Shown here in pieces: positions 24,452 to 33,540 of a DNA stretch of 64,000 nt. The DNA is from JAICXG01 sp036494545 (GTDB lineage: Bacteria; Verrucomicrobiota; Verrucomicrobiia; Chthoniobacterales; UBA10450), in assembly GCA_036494545.1 (NCBI GenBank), contig DASXOB010000022.1, positions 551,737-615,736 of the forward strand, in the 5' to 3' direction. A program made the translations under genes and the position numbers. The first letter of the stretch is position 1. The number at the start of each line of letters is the position of its first letter. Below the pieces are notes generated by a model. The model had not been told where the DNA came from, searched no databases, and saw only the letters and a list, made by a program, of their open reading frames with translations.

Positions 24452-25483
24452 ATGGCCAGCGTCCATCTTCTCACCCAATACATTTGGCCGGATGCGGCGC
24501 CGACCGGTCTTTACGCCGAGCAACTCGCGGCACGTCTCGAGGAGGGGGGAGCCGATGTTAGGCTGGTCGGCGGCAAGGGCGGCTACCGCTTGCAGCGCCG
24601 GGAGAAACCGGTCGAGCGAATCGTGCATCTCGATCATTATGAAGGTCGCCGAGGTAATTTGCGCCAGACTTTCGCGGAATACGCGTCGGTGACGCGCGCC
24701 TTCTGTGACTACATCACGCGGTTCGTTAGGCGTGAGGACCTCGTGATCGTGACGAGCGCGCCGCCCAACACGGTAACGTTGGCCAGAGCGATCCGGCGAC
24801 GGGGCGCGACCGCCATCTATTGGCTGCAGGATTATTACCCGGAACTCATCAGGGGGTTGCACGAATATCCGGCTTCGCTGCGGAGAGTTTTTCGGCGCTG
24901 TTGGGACCGTCAACTCGAACGCTGGGATCGGGTGGTAAAAATCGGCGCCAATCTCGGCGGACCGACGGACAACTGCGTCGTTATTCGTAATTGGCCGACG
25001 CTCTCCTTCGAGCGCGGGCTAAAGCCGGAGCCACGCACGGCGCTTTACTCTGGCAATCTCGGTTTCGGCCACGATATCGAACTGCTCGTCGCCACCTGCG
25101 AGAAGCTGCGCGACGCAGGCTATCGCATCACCATGCGAGCGGATGGGCGTGGCGCAGCGCAGTTGCCCGCCTGGCTACGGCCATCACCGCTCAAAGCTGA
25201 TGCCGAGGAATTGCGCGACGATTTGCTGCGACACGAAGTGCATCTGGTCGCTGCGAACCCGAAGATCACGCAGGCGATTTTTCCTTCCAAAATCTGGAAC
25301 TCGCTCGCTGCCGGACGCGAGCTTATCTGCACCGGTTTCGCCGGCGAAATGGCAGTGGAACTGGCCGCCGCAAAACAAGCGCCGTTTGGACAACATCTGG
25401 ATCGGTGGATGCAGTTGATCCGGGCAATTGCCGGCTCCCGCGAACCCGAGGAATTGCAGGAAAAGGAAGTGGTCCTGGCATGA
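24452..25483 (+). CDS. glycosyltransferase family 4-like
   Basis: The 343-residue product starts with HLLTQYIWPDAAPTGLYAEQ, the N-terminal loop typical of WbuB/Cps-type GT4 enzymes, and continues with VIVTSAPPNTVTLARAIRRR, YWLQDYYPEL and a donor-binding half (LYSGNLGFGHDIELLVATCE, ITQAIFPSKIWNSLAAGREL). The usual E-x7-E motif is replaced by FPSKIWNSLAAG, as seen in some WbuB relatives. The likely role is a sugar transfer in polysaccharide or O-unit assembly. It lies in an operon with the preceding GT2 and the flippase, whose ATG overlaps its TGA (ATGA at 25480). Confidence 0.8.
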   Translation: MASVHLLTQYIWPDAAPTGLYAEQLAARLEEGGADVRLVGGKGGYRLQRREKPVERIVHLDHYEGRRGNLRQTFAEYASVTRAFCDYITRFVRREDLVIVTSAPPNTVTLARAIRRRGATAIYWLQDYYPELIRGLHEYPASLRRVFRRCWDRQLERWDRVVKIGANLGGPTDNCVVIRNWPTLSFERGLKPEPRTALYSGNLGFGHDIELLVATCEKLRDAGYRITMRADGRGAAQLPAWLRPSPLKADAEELRDDLLRHEVHLVAANPKITQAIFPSKIWNSLAAGRELICTGFAGEMAVELAAAKQAPFGQHLDRWMQLIRAIAGSREPEELQEKEVVLA

Positions 25484-26817
25484 GAAAGGACGGCGAAACG
25501 CTGCTTTCGAACAGCTTTTGGTCGCTGCTCAACCAAATCACACGGATCGGCTCGCTCGCGATCGTCCTGATCGCACTCAGCCGACACTTCGGGCCGGAGC
25601 GTTTCGGCGCACTCGCTTTCGGCCTCGCCTTTGTCCGCATTTTTGCCGTCATTACCGCCTTCGGACTGGAACGCATTCTCGTTAGGCATTTCGTCGAATC
25701 GACCAACAAGACTAACGAGATTCTGCGGAGCGCATTTCGTCTCAAGCTCAGTCTCGGCGTGCTCAGCTACACGAGCCTGCTTGCGATCGTCGTCGCTCTC
25801 GATCCGCACGATCGCCTAACGATCACGATTGTGGCCCTCGCCGGCGTTGGTCTGCTCTTTCAAGCGTTCGACGTTTTCGATTATTTGTTTCAGGCGGGCA
25901 ATCGCTTCCGCCTCACTTTTCTCGGGCGAACGCTGCCGGTCTTGCTCAGCACAGGGCTTAAACTGGGCGCCATCTTTTTGGGAGCGCCGCTCCTGGTTTT
26001 TGCCGGTCTCGAAACGGTTGAAGCGGCGTCGATTGCGGCCGCCCTTTTCCTGATCCATCGCGCGACACACGATCACCCGCAACCGACGGAAAGGATTGGC
26101 AATCGAGGGTTGCTGCGTGAGGGATTTCCGCTCCTCGTGGGGGCGCTCGCGGTCATGCTTTACATGCGTACAGATATTTTGCTGCTTGGGAAATTCGCGG
26201 GCTATCAGGCCGCCGGAATTTATTCCGCGGCGGCTCAGGTGACGGAAGCGTGCGCGCTCTTTCCGATGGCTTTTATGCCGGCGCTCTTCCCGCTGCTGGT
26301 GCGCTGGCGGAAGCAGGGACCGCTTTTCTATCGGCAGCAATTTGAAAAGCTTTTTCTCGGCGCCGTGCTGACCGGATTCGCGATCGCACTTTGCTTAACC
26401 ATAACTGCGCCACTGGTCATCCGGTGGCTTTATGGCGCAGCCTACGCGTCGGCTGCCGGCATTCTCGCGATCCATGCCTGGTCGGCGCTTTTCATTTATC
26501 TCTCGATTATGCAATCGGGCTACGACATCACCGAAGGACTGACCTGGATTGCAGCCTGGCGAACCGGTGCCGGCGCGGCCCTCAACATTCTTTTGAACCT
26601 GACTTTCATCCCGTGCCATGGCGCCGCGGGATCAGCTCTGGCGACAGTTATCTCGCAGTTTTGCTCGAGTTTCCTTTTCAACTTCGTGACCTCGTCTACG
26701 CGTCCGATTTTTTGGATGCAGCTGCGTGCGGGCCTGCTTCTGCCGCTCGTCAGAGCGATGATCAAGCCGCAAATGCGGGAAGCGCCGCCAGATAATCGCC
26801 GACCGCTTCCGGTGTGA
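25480..26817 (+). CDS. Wzx-like polysaccharide flippase
   Basis: The 445-residue product has about 12-14 hydrophobic helices and begins LLSNSFWSLLNQITRIGSLA, the N-terminal signature of MATE/MOP-superfamily Wzx/RfbX flippases. The segment GFPLLVGALAVMLYMRTDIL followed by LLGKFAGYQAAGIYSAA is a classic match. It would flip undecaprenyl-linked glycan units across the inner membrane. The start at 25480 overlaps the GT4 stop (ATGA), implying translational coupling; a longer reading frame from 25405 would overlap further. The 3' end overlaps the convergent GT9 gene by 56 bp. Three motif copies or near-copies lie in its 5' third. Confidence 0.85.
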   Translation: MRKDGETLLSNSFWSLLNQITRIGSLAIVLIALSRHFGPERFGALAFGLAFVRIFAVITAFGLERILVRHFVESTNKTNEILRSAFRLKLSLGVLSYTSLLAIVVALDPHDRLTITIVALAGVGLLFQAFDVFDYLFQAGNRFRLTFLGRTLPVLLSTGLKLGAIFLGAPLLVFAGLETVEAASIAAALFLIHRATHDHPQPTERIGNRGLLREGFPLLVGALAVMLYMRTDILLLGKFAGYQAAGIYSAAAQVTEACALFPMAFMPALFPLLVRWRKQGPLFYRQQFEKLFLGAVLTGFAIALCLTITAPLVIRWLYGAAYASAAGILAIHAWSALFIYLSIMQSGYDITEGLTWIAAWRTGAGAALNILLNLTFIPCHGAAGSALATVISQFCSSFLFNFVTSSTRPIFWMQLRAGLLLPLVRAMIKPQMREAPPDNRRPLPV

Positions 26818-27463
26818 TTTTGCGCATGCACCAGTTCGCCTGGTTGCGGCATTTCCACTGCACACAGGGATGATAGGGGCAGTTCGCGTCGTGGAAGGTT
26901 TTTAGTCCTGCCGGCGCGGCCAGCGTAAGCGGACTCCCGGGCCCAAAAAGCACCACGCCCGGAGTGTGGAAGAAATTCGCGATATGGGCTGTGCTCGTAT
27001 CGGTGCTCACCACCGCGCCGGCGCGCGCAATGATGCGGGCCAGTTCGCTGACGGAGAATCGGTCAAGACCGTCGCGCACGTTAGGCAGCTGAAGAATAGC
27101 TGCGAGATCGGCGGCTTCCTCCGGGAGAATTTCCCGGCGCAAACCGACGAGGAGGAATCGAGTTTTTGGGAAACGTCCGGTAAGCTGGAGAACATTTGTG
27201 AGTGGCCAGTTTCTCCACCGTGCAGCGGTGGTGGCACAGACGACCACGATTCCTTCGTAATCTGCGATGGCGTCGCCCCGCAGCTGATTGGCGACGGTAA
27301 AATCAAGGGAGCAACTGACGAAGTCTGCGACCCGCTGCCGGTTTGCGTATTCGTTTTCCAGAATCGAATGCGGAAGCACGTGATCGATCAAACTGGCACC
27401 GCCGCGGGTGACTCGCGCGGCGAGTTTTTTTGTGCCTGCAAATTTAATTGCCAGCGCGCTCAC
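26762..27463 (-). CDS. GT9 heptosyltransferase-like, C-terminal part (frameshifted)
   Basis: This 233-codon frame carries the donor-binding half of a GT9 glycosyltransferase: VVVCATTAARWRNWPLTNVL, FPKTRFLLVGL, VSTDTSTAHIANFFHTPGVV and LFGPGSPL. The listed start is a GTG (27463) whose first bases overlap the TGA of the upstream part (GTGA). In-frame sequence continues upstream of that GTG as ELWIDLTGNAVSALAIKFAG, which is normal GT9 sequence, so the true protein is split. The shift falls at a run of six C (minus strand; G-run in 27494-27499); a seventh C would join the halves. See the companion entry and finding. Confidence 0.7.
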   Translation of the reverse strand: MSALAIKFAGTKKLAARVTRGGASLIDHVLPHSILENEYANRQRVADFVSCSLDFTVANQLRGDAIADYEGIVVVCATTAARWRNWPLTNVLQLTGRFPKTRFLLVGLRREILPEEAADLAAILQLPNVRDGLDRFSVSELARIIARAGAVVSTDTSTAHIANFFHTPGVVLFGPGSPLTLAAPAGLKTFHDANCPYHPCVQWKCRNQANWCMRKITPEAVGDYLAALPAFAA

Positions 27464-27888
27464 CGCATTGCCAGTAAGATCGATCCAAAGCTCGGGGGGT
27501 TCTCGCGCGCCGCTCGCGCGCGGCGGACGAAATCTCTGGGCCGGAGGGCTCGCGGATTTTTGAAGAAGTCCTCGAGCGCGTTATCGAACGGAAACACATC
27601 CCAACCGCAGCGCTGCCCTATCTCGGCATGGGGCGGGCGCAGCGCAACCCGCGCTGAGATCCCGCGCTTCCGGCATTCATTCACCATTCCGGCGACCAAT
27701 GGCAGATGGATGAACAGGTCGCCGAGGCCTGCGATCGAAGAAATAACACAGGGCCCGTGCCATCTGAAATCCGCCGTTCGCTTAAAAGGGTTGAGTCCGT
27801 CAACTGCACTCATGACCAAGGCGCTACGCAAGGAGCGCGTGTCGTAACCGAGGCGAGAGGTCGAGGCAGGCGCGCGCTTATTTCGCAT
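27460..27888 (-). CDS. GT9 heptosyltransferase-like, N-terminal part (frameshifted)
   Basis: This 142-codon frame has the GT9 N-terminal signature CVISSIAGLGDLFIHLPLVA (near 48-67) and a first Rossmann core, then ends prematurely with SFGSILLAMR and TGA just past the C6 tract. Together with the downstream part (26762-27463) it would make a single GT9 enzyme of about 370 residues. GT9 enzymes add heptose or related sugars to LPS core; the acceptor is unknown. Its start overlaps the 3' end of the GT39-like gene at 27878, so it is in an operon with it. Whether this is a pseudogene, an on/off switch or a sequencing error cannot be settled here. Confidence 0.7.
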   Translation of the reverse strand: MRNKRAPASTSRLGYDTRSLRSALVMSAVDGLNPFKRTADFRWHGPCVISSIAGLGDLFIHLPLVAGMVNECRKRGISARVALRPPHAEIGQRCGWDVFPFDNALEDFFKNPRALRPRDFVRRARAARENPPSFGSILLAMR

Positions 27889-29557
27889 GACCGAGATGGA
27901 AAGGGTCCATCCATTTGGGATTGTGGGGCGTCGTCGCCAAGCCTACGGCAGCTAGTTCGTCGCGCCCGATAAAGCGCGTCTTGCCGGCACGGCCAAGTGT
28001 CTGCACTTCGGCAGGACTCATCCAACCAGGCACCGCCGCTGCGACAATCGGGGTATCTTCGAGAAAGGGATCGTTGCGGATCAGGTCGGCAGAATACCAG
28101 CCGTCGAGAGGGTTTAGGCCAACGACTTGGGCATCGCAGGAGTGAATCATATGCGACGCGCGCGCGAACGGACGAACGAACGTTTCCACCTCATAACACC
28201 GCAGGGGGAGGGCAAACAAAAGCGAAATGGCAACACCGAGGCCGAGAAAATTTCGCGCGCGTCGCGAGCCGACTTTTTCGCCTAACGACTCCCAGCCCGC
28301 AACCGCGACGAGAACCAAACAGGAGAGCGTTCCATGGAAGTAACGGTAACCCCAGCCGTGACCCTGATCGAGATAGAAAAAATAGTAGAACCCGAAGGTC
28401 AGGAGACAACTAAAGGCAGCATCCTGGAGGATCGGTCGTTCGCGAAAGATCCGCCGCAAGCCGAGCACGAAAAGGAGCGGCGTAGCGAGGCAACTCCATC
28501 CAAGAACAAGCAGGAGGTCCATCGGTTGGATGGCTATCATCTTGAAATTAATGAAGTGCAGAAACGTGCCGATGTCCTGTCCCGCAGGCGTTGCGTAATG
28601 CAGTCGCCAGGCACACCAGAATGTGCAGCCTAACGAGTAAATGATTCCAAAAATAACCACTGGACGCCATCGCCGCTGCCAAACGAGTCGCAGAAGAAAA
28701 GGAGCGACAAAGAGCGCGTGCACGATCGGCTGGTGCAACCCGATCGCGAGCAGACCGACGACTGGCGCGAGGTAGAAGCGACGACGATCGGGCTGTGAGT
28801 ACAGCCAGAGCCAGATGGTGTTGAGGGCGAGGTGCGCGGGCATCGAATATTCAGTCATTGCCATGACGAGAAACTGCGCCGAACCGGTGAGCAGAAAAAC
28901 GGCAAGGAGTGCGTTTTGCCTTTCGTTAGGCCAAATATTGCGAGCAGTCGCGTAAAGCACGAGGACGGTGAGAGCCGCAAGGAAAGGATTTAGAAAGCTC
29001 TGCAGATAGACGCTTTGGAAGAGGGCGCGCATTGCCGCGTAGACGGGAAGGTAAGTTGCCTTCCAGGCGTGCTTCGCCGGCAGATAATCGACATAGGTCG
29101 GTTTGATCACGCGCAGCGCAGGAAGCCATTTTGCCGGGACTTCGGCAGTGACCTCGCCGCGCAGGAAAATCTGCGCCTGAAAATTAGTCATGAACTCGTC
29201 GGCGCTGAGGGCGTAGTTGTGGCAGACGAACTCCGTGCCGAGAGCAGCGATCGCGAAAACGCCAGCGGCAATGCAGGCGACGAAGAGGTGGTTGTGTTTC
29301 CCGGCCGAAATCTCAGACGGCTCTATTCTTTTCTCGCGAAAAAACCACATCGCTCCGGCGAAACAAAAAAGCGCTAGCAAGCCGAGCCCCCATACTTCAT
29401 CGCGCGCGAAGAGGACGTAAAATGCGTTATAGCCAGTTCGCGGATCAGGCTGTCCGGCGAACGTCCCGCCGAGCCAGAAAGCGAAGCCGGCGCCAAGTAA
29501 GGCGATGCCACCGATGCTCCAAAGGATTCGACGCGGAGTGGCGGCAGAAGACTTCAT
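27878..29557 (-). CDS. polytopic GT39-like membrane glycosyltransferase
   Basis: The product is about 559 residues with 10 or more TM helices. The first large periplasmic loop has LSADEFMTNFQAQIFLRGEV (near 119), whose Asp-Glu fits the catalytic acid of GT-C enzymes. A long soluble C-terminal tail (about 460-559) is present. The ATG at 29557 is preferred over an in-frame start at 29605, because the latter would run into the divergent neighbour. It is likely co-transcribed with the GT9 gene (11-bp overlap). Donor and acceptor are unknown. Confidence 0.75.
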   Translation of the reverse strand: MKSSAATPRRILWSIGGIALLGAGFAFWLGGTFAGQPDPRTGYNAFYVLFARDEVWGLGLLALFCFAGAMWFFREKRIEPSEISAGKHNHLFVACIAAGVFAIAALGTEFVCHNYALSADEFMTNFQAQIFLRGEVTAEVPAKWLPALRVIKPTYVDYLPAKHAWKATYLPVYAAMRALFQSVYLQSFLNPFLAALTVLVLYATARNIWPNERQNALLAVFLLTGSAQFLVMAMTEYSMPAHLALNTIWLWLYSQPDRRRFYLAPVVGLLAIGLHQPIVHALFVAPFLLRLVWQRRWRPVVIFGIIYSLGCTFWCAWRLHYATPAGQDIGTFLHFINFKMIAIQPMDLLLVLGWSCLATPLLFVLGLRRIFRERPILQDAAFSCLLTFGFYYFFYLDQGHGWGYRYFHGTLSCLVLVAVAGWESLGEKVGSRRARNFLGLGVAISLLFALPLRCYEVETFVRPFARASHMIHSCDAQVVGLNPLDGWYSADLIRNDPFLEDTPIVAAAVPGWMSPAEVQTLGRAGKTRFIGRDELAAVGLATTPHNPKWMDPFHLGHAK

Positions 29558-29662
29558 GTGGGAGATCGCCGAGCGGCTTCTCTTTCCAAGCAGTCGCCGG
29601 GCCACGGGCGCGGCGTCGATTTGAGCCCGCCTTCTAGCACAGGACTTGCAGCCAAGGCAGGA

Positions 29663-30982
29663 ATGGAACTCGCGACCGCGCCGACACTGTCCTCTCTCAC
29701 TGCCGGCCCAATCGCGGGAAGACGCACCTTTCCGCTCAGCCGCCGCAAAGCGCTCGTTGGCCTAACGACGATCGCTCTCCTGGCCATCGGCGTGTTTCTG
29801 CGGGTCAATCCGTCGGCCGGCTACCAAAAACTGGGAACAGACGAACACGGCTACATGGTTTTCGTGAGGCAAATCGAGACGGTTGGTCTTTCGAACTACG
29901 ACGCGGTCGTACAGGTTTATGTGCAGCGACAGGCGAAGCTCCGTGAAGCAGTCGTGCCCGCGACAAGGATGGGATTTCTCGTGCCGGCTACGATCTGCGC
30001 GGAGGTATTTCAGCTGCGCGCTTTCACCGCTCTGCATGCGACTGCTGCTGCAGCCGGCATTTTGCTTCTGCTGCTCTCGACGCTGTTTGCCTATCGCCTC
30101 GGCGGAACGATTCCGATGCTCGGAGTGACGGCGCTGATGGCGACATCGCCGCTCGACGTCTATCTCTGCCAGCGCGCGATGATCGACGGCTACTTCGCTT
30201 TCTGGGCGCTCGCCGCGCTCTGGCTCGCCTGGGAGAACCTGCAGCGGCCGCGCCGTGCCGGCTGGCTTGTGGCCTACGCTCTTTGCCTAACGGTTGTCGT
30301 CCTGACAAAGGAAACGGCGGCTTTTGTTGTTTTGGCGATTCTCGGAATTTTCCTTGCCAACCGTCTTCTGCATCTGGGCACGGTCACGCCGCAACTGCTG
30401 GCGGCGACGATCATCGGTCCGGCAATCGCCGCCTTGATTCTCTTCGTCATGATCGGTGGAGTCGGCGAGACGATTCGCTTTTACGAAATGTTCGTCGCGA
30501 AATCGCGGAGCAGCTTTTACTCCGTCGCGGCGCAGGATGGTCCCTGGTATCGCTATGCAATTGATTTCGCCCTGGTCTCACCCGCGATCGTGGCTTTTGC
30601 TGTCGGCGGCATTTTTCAACTGCGGAAGTTCGACCGCGCAGGTCTCTGCATGGCGACGTTTGTCGGTCTGACGCTGGCGAGCATGTCGTGCGTGCGGTAC
30701 GGACTCAGTCTTCGTTACGCTGCGTTCTGCGACATGCCGTTGGCCTGGCTCGCGTGCGCACAGATTCTGACTCTCAGCCGCCGAGCGTCGCGCACGCGCC
30801 CGGCGATTATCGCGATCGGGATTTTCTCGATTGTGGGTGCGATCGGGTTCAATCAATACACGCGTATTTTCGTTAAAGGCGGTCTTTACGATCCGATCAC
30901 GGAGCAACTTGTCCTAACTCTCAAAATGGCCAAATCGTCCACTGCGGTTCGCGCCCAGTTGGCAGCGCCCGCCGGGCACTGA
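29663..30982 (+). CDS. GT39/ArnT-like polytopic glycosyltransferase (paralogue of 22045-23358)
   Basis: The product is about 439 residues with around 10 TM helices and the loop motif LGTDEHGYMVFVRQ (Asp-Glu, catalytic in GT-C enzymes). It matches the gene at 22045-23358 along its length (for example AYRLGG, IDGYFAFWALAALWLAWENL, GPWYRYAIDFALVSPA, IFQLRKFDRAGL), so the two arose by duplication. The ATG at 29663, preceded by AGGCAGGA, is preferred to the GTG at 29558. The divergent gene begins at 29557, so the promoter region between them is only about 105 bp. The role is probably transfer of a lipid-linked sugar. Confidence 0.8.
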   Translation: MELATAPTLSSLTAGPIAGRRTFPLSRRKALVGLTTIALLAIGVFLRVNPSAGYQKLGTDEHGYMVFVRQIETVGLSNYDAVVQVYVQRQAKLREAVVPATRMGFLVPATICAEVFQLRAFTALHATAAAAGILLLLLSTLFAYRLGGTIPMLGVTALMATSPLDVYLCQRAMIDGYFAFWALAALWLAWENLQRPRRAGWLVAYALCLTVVVLTKETAAFVVLAILGIFLANRLLHLGTVTPQLLAATIIGPAIAALILFVMIGGVGETIRFYEMFVAKSRSSFYSVAAQDGPWYRYAIDFALVSPAIVAFAVGGIFQLRKFDRAGLCMATFVGLTLASMSCVRYGLSLRYAAFCDMPLAWLACAQILTLSRRASRTRPAIIAIGIFSIVGAIGFNQYTRIFVKGGLYDPITEQLVLTLKMAKSSTAVRAQLAAPAGH

Positions 30983-30988
30983 GTCAAC

Positions 30989-32860
30989 TTAGCGAGTGAG
31001 CCGTTCAGCGTGTGCGATCCGGTCCTGAAGAGCGGCGAATTCGGGACGCGCCGGATCGAGTTTCCTCGCAGTAGAAATGGCGTTACTCGCGGCTAGAAGG
31101 TCTCCGGAAGCAAACTCCGCCGAAGCAAGGAGATAATGCATCTTGGCGTCCTTCGGGCTTTGCTCCAGAGCCCGCGAAAAGAACTCTCCGGCAAGCCGCC
31201 AATGACCTTCGTTTAATGCCACTACGCCGAGATTGTTCAACGCGCGTTCGTGAGTCGGATTCAGGCTTAGGCTCGCAGTATAAAACTTTTTCGCAGAGTC
31301 ATTCTTCCCCTCTGCCAGGTACAAATTGCCGAGAGCGAAGTTCAGCTCAGCGTTATTCGGTGAATAGGCATACGCTTTTTCAAACTTATCCTGAGCAACG
31401 GCAAGCCGTCCGGCATCCAAGGCCCGTATTCCAGAATTGTAGCTATCGAGCGCCCACAGGGTAGGGTCGCGTTGCGGCAGGGACACAAACAGTGTGCTGC
31501 CCACCAGTATGGCGACAAACACGAGCGCGTCCTGGTAACGCCTCATCTTTATTCTCCGCCACAATTCCACGATGCCATAAGCGGCGAAGAGAAGTAACCC
31601 GGGCACGGCCGCCAAGCGATAGCGTTCAGTTACAAAGACAGCGAGCAGAGATGCCATCTGGAGCAGCACCGCCGCTGCGATCCATCGCGCATCAGGCCAA
31701 CGCCGGCAGGCGACAAACATGCCCGCGATGCCAAGCGCCGCGACAAGGCCAAAGGATTCTCCCGGAATGATAATCGCTTCCTCGCGTAAACCGCTGACGA
31801 TACTCAGATCATCGTACTGAAACGCGCTCCAGAAGTTTCTGACTTTCAACGCCAGTAATTGCAACCAGGTTCCCGGATGACTCTTGATCCACGCCATAGC
31901 TTGACCTGACCAATAAGCCGATACTTCGGAGCGCTGGAGCGAACGTCCTTGAGCACGTTCCGCGACCCTGATCGAATCTTGCAACATGGCTTGTTGATCG
32001 GCCCGGAGTCCGGGAGGAAACTTTGGGTATCCCGTGGCAGTGGGGTTATTCCCGATCCAGAAGTTGACTCCTCCGTGAGCGGACAGGAAAACGCGATCTT
32101 TCGCGATAACATAGTTATGTATCCACGCCGGCGACGTGCCAGACAACAGTCCGCTGACAACAAGCATCGCTGCTACCAGACGACGTGATTTGCACATGGG
32201 CCATTTCGTAACAATAGCGGCCAGCAGCAACGGAACGAGAAAGAGAATGGTTGCGATGCCCATGGCGCTAAACCCTATGAGCACGCCAAGACCAAATAGA
32301 GTCCAGCCGGGAGGCGCATCTCTTAGCCTAACGACTTGCCAGACGACGAACCAAAAAACGAAGACCAGCCAGGACGTTGGCATGAGGATGATGGCGTAAG
32401 CCTGCGCCGGCTGAAACAACGCCCATCCGATTGCCGAGATAATTCCGATTGCCCTGGTGTGAATTCCTTCCGCATGGCAAGTGTCTTTCTTTTCGACTCT
32501 GTCAGTCCTGTCGAAGGTGAGAATCGCTATTTTATAGAGTAGGACCGCGGTTCCCCCGTCCAGGCCGACCTGCAGGAGTCCGGGAACGAACGGACTATAG
32601 CCACATAGCAGATAGAGGCCGGCGAGAAGGTAGGCATAAAGAGGCAGTCCATAAAATGCATGATGGTCGGTCCATTGCCCGTGCAGAATCCGCAGCGCCC
32701 ATTGGTTGTAAAAATGCATGTCCCCAGCGGAGGGCAGAAAGAAGTCACTGCCCGCCATTTTCGTTAGGCTAATGAGGCGCAACGCGAAAACGGCAATAAA
32801 CAAATAAACCTCGATCTGAATCGACCGTCGGGGACCCTGTTTGGTGGAAGTAACCTTCAT
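30989..32860 (-). CDS. membrane glycosyltransferase-like protein with C-terminal TPRs
   Basis: The 623-residue product has an N-terminal polytopic part (about 15-450, roughly 10 TM) resembling GT39/PMT enzymes, with SAGDMHFYNQWALRILHGQW (near 45-64) in the first periplasmic loop. A C-terminal domain of about four TPRs follows (about 470-620, e.g. NAELNFALGNLYLAEGKNDS, ERALNNLGVVALNEGHWRLA). This domain order resembles TMTC-type protein O-mannosyltransferases. It starts at 32860, divergent from the pilin gene at 33059, with a 198-bp spacer holding the pilin promoter. A role in glycosylating exported proteins, perhaps pilins, is an inference from position only. Confidence 0.75.
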   Translation of the reverse strand: MKVTSTKQGPRRSIQIEVYLFIAVFALRLISLTKMAGSDFFLPSAGDMHFYNQWALRILHGQWTDHHAFYGLPLYAYLLAGLYLLCGYSPFVPGLLQVGLDGGTAVLLYKIAILTFDRTDRVEKKDTCHAEGIHTRAIGIISAIGWALFQPAQAYAIILMPTSWLVFVFWFVVWQVVRLRDAPPGWTLFGLGVLIGFSAMGIATILFLVPLLLAAIVTKWPMCKSRRLVAAMLVVSGLLSGTSPAWIHNYVIAKDRVFLSAHGGVNFWIGNNPTATGYPKFPPGLRADQQAMLQDSIRVAERAQGRSLQRSEVSAYWSGQAMAWIKSHPGTWLQLLALKVRNFWSAFQYDDLSIVSGLREEAIIIPGESFGLVAALGIAGMFVACRRWPDARWIAAAVLLQMASLLAVFVTERYRLAAVPGLLLFAAYGIVELWRRIKMRRYQDALVFVAILVGSTLFVSLPQRDPTLWALDSYNSGIRALDAGRLAVAQDKFEKAYAYSPNNAELNFALGNLYLAEGKNDSAKKFYTASLSLNPTHERALNNLGVVALNEGHWRLAGEFFSRALEQSPKDAKMHYLLASAEFASGDLLAASNAISTARKLDPARPEFAALQDRIAHAERLTR

Positions 32861-32955
32861 CGCGGTCGACAGAGAGAAGCCTGGCTGAATGCGCCCGGCT
32901 CAAATCACTGCAGGATCCGCGCCAATTCGACGGTCGCATTCGGGTCGCGCCGAAA

Positions 32956-32971
32956 TGGCATTAACGCTGCT
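32956..32971 (+). promoter_or_regulatory. sigma-54-type -24/-12 promoter of pilin gene 1
   Basis: TGGCATTAACGCTGCT keeps the GG and GC dinucleotides of the sigma-54 consensus (TGGCAC-N5-TTGCW) at exact spacing. It lies about 88 bp upstream of the first pilin ATG. The second pilin gene has the same pattern, TGGCAT-N4-GCTGCT, which supports both calls. pilA genes are sigma-54-dependent in several bacteria. Confidence 0.65.
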
Positions 32972-33058
32972 CATAGCAGCCAGGGCTCGATTCCCACAAA
33001 CCACCGACAAATCCTGAGTGAGCGGCCTTACAAAACCGACATAGCACGCCAGTAACCA

Positions 33059-33460
33059 ATGCGTAAAAACGATTCTAAACGAGCGGGCTTCACCCTCGTG
33101 GAAATCATGATCGTGTCGGCAATCATCGCTCTCCTGGCGGCGATCGCCGTCCCGGGCTTTCTTCGCGCTCGAAAGCGTTCCCAAGCCAGCCAAATCGTCA
33201 ACGATTTGCGATTGATCGGCGCGGCCGTAGATCAATATGCCGTTGAGAACAACAGGTCGAGCGGCTCGACCATCACGGTCGCACAATGGACCGCCTACCT
33301 TAAACAAGGCTCCACTCTTTATAACACCGGCCAGGATCTCTTTGGCAATGATTATGGAGCACAGACGGTCGATTCGCCGCCAAGGGTGCCACACAGCACA
33401 TGGAACACTTTAAGTGACGTCGCCGGGACAGACTTCTTCCTACCTTACAGCCACTATTAG
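33059..33460 (+). CDS. type IV pilin-like / pseudopilin protein 1
   Basis: The 133-residue product has a short leader (KNDSKRAG) and the prepilin peptidase site G|FTLVEIMIVSAIIALLAA, with Glu5, then the N-terminal hydrophobic helix and IAVPGFLRARKRSQASQIVN. The remainder is a small globular head (VAQWTAYLKQGSTLYNTGQ, DLFGNDYG). It could be a type IV pilin or a type II secretion-like pseudopilin; no assembly ATPase, PilC or prepilin peptidase gene is in the window. It shares roughly two-thirds identity with the pilin at 33625 by eye, so the two arose by tandem duplication. Confidence 0.9.
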   Translation: MRKNDSKRAGFTLVEIMIVSAIIALLAAIAVPGFLRARKRSQASQIVNDLRLIGAAVDQYAVENNRSSGSTITVAQWTAYLKQGSTLYNTGQDLFGNDYGAQTVDSPPRVPHSTWNTLSDVAGTDFFLPYSHY

Positions 33461-33540
33461 AGTTTTAGCCGCCGTCAGAAGTCAATAGCTCCGTCGTTTG
33501 GCTGGAGAATTCGCGGAGTCCTAATCTTCGGGCAGGCAAT

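Noticed and set aside
26966..27847. 293-codon open frame on the plus strand
   Set aside because: It is antisense to the split GT9 gene. The GT9 halves carry family motifs, this frame does not.
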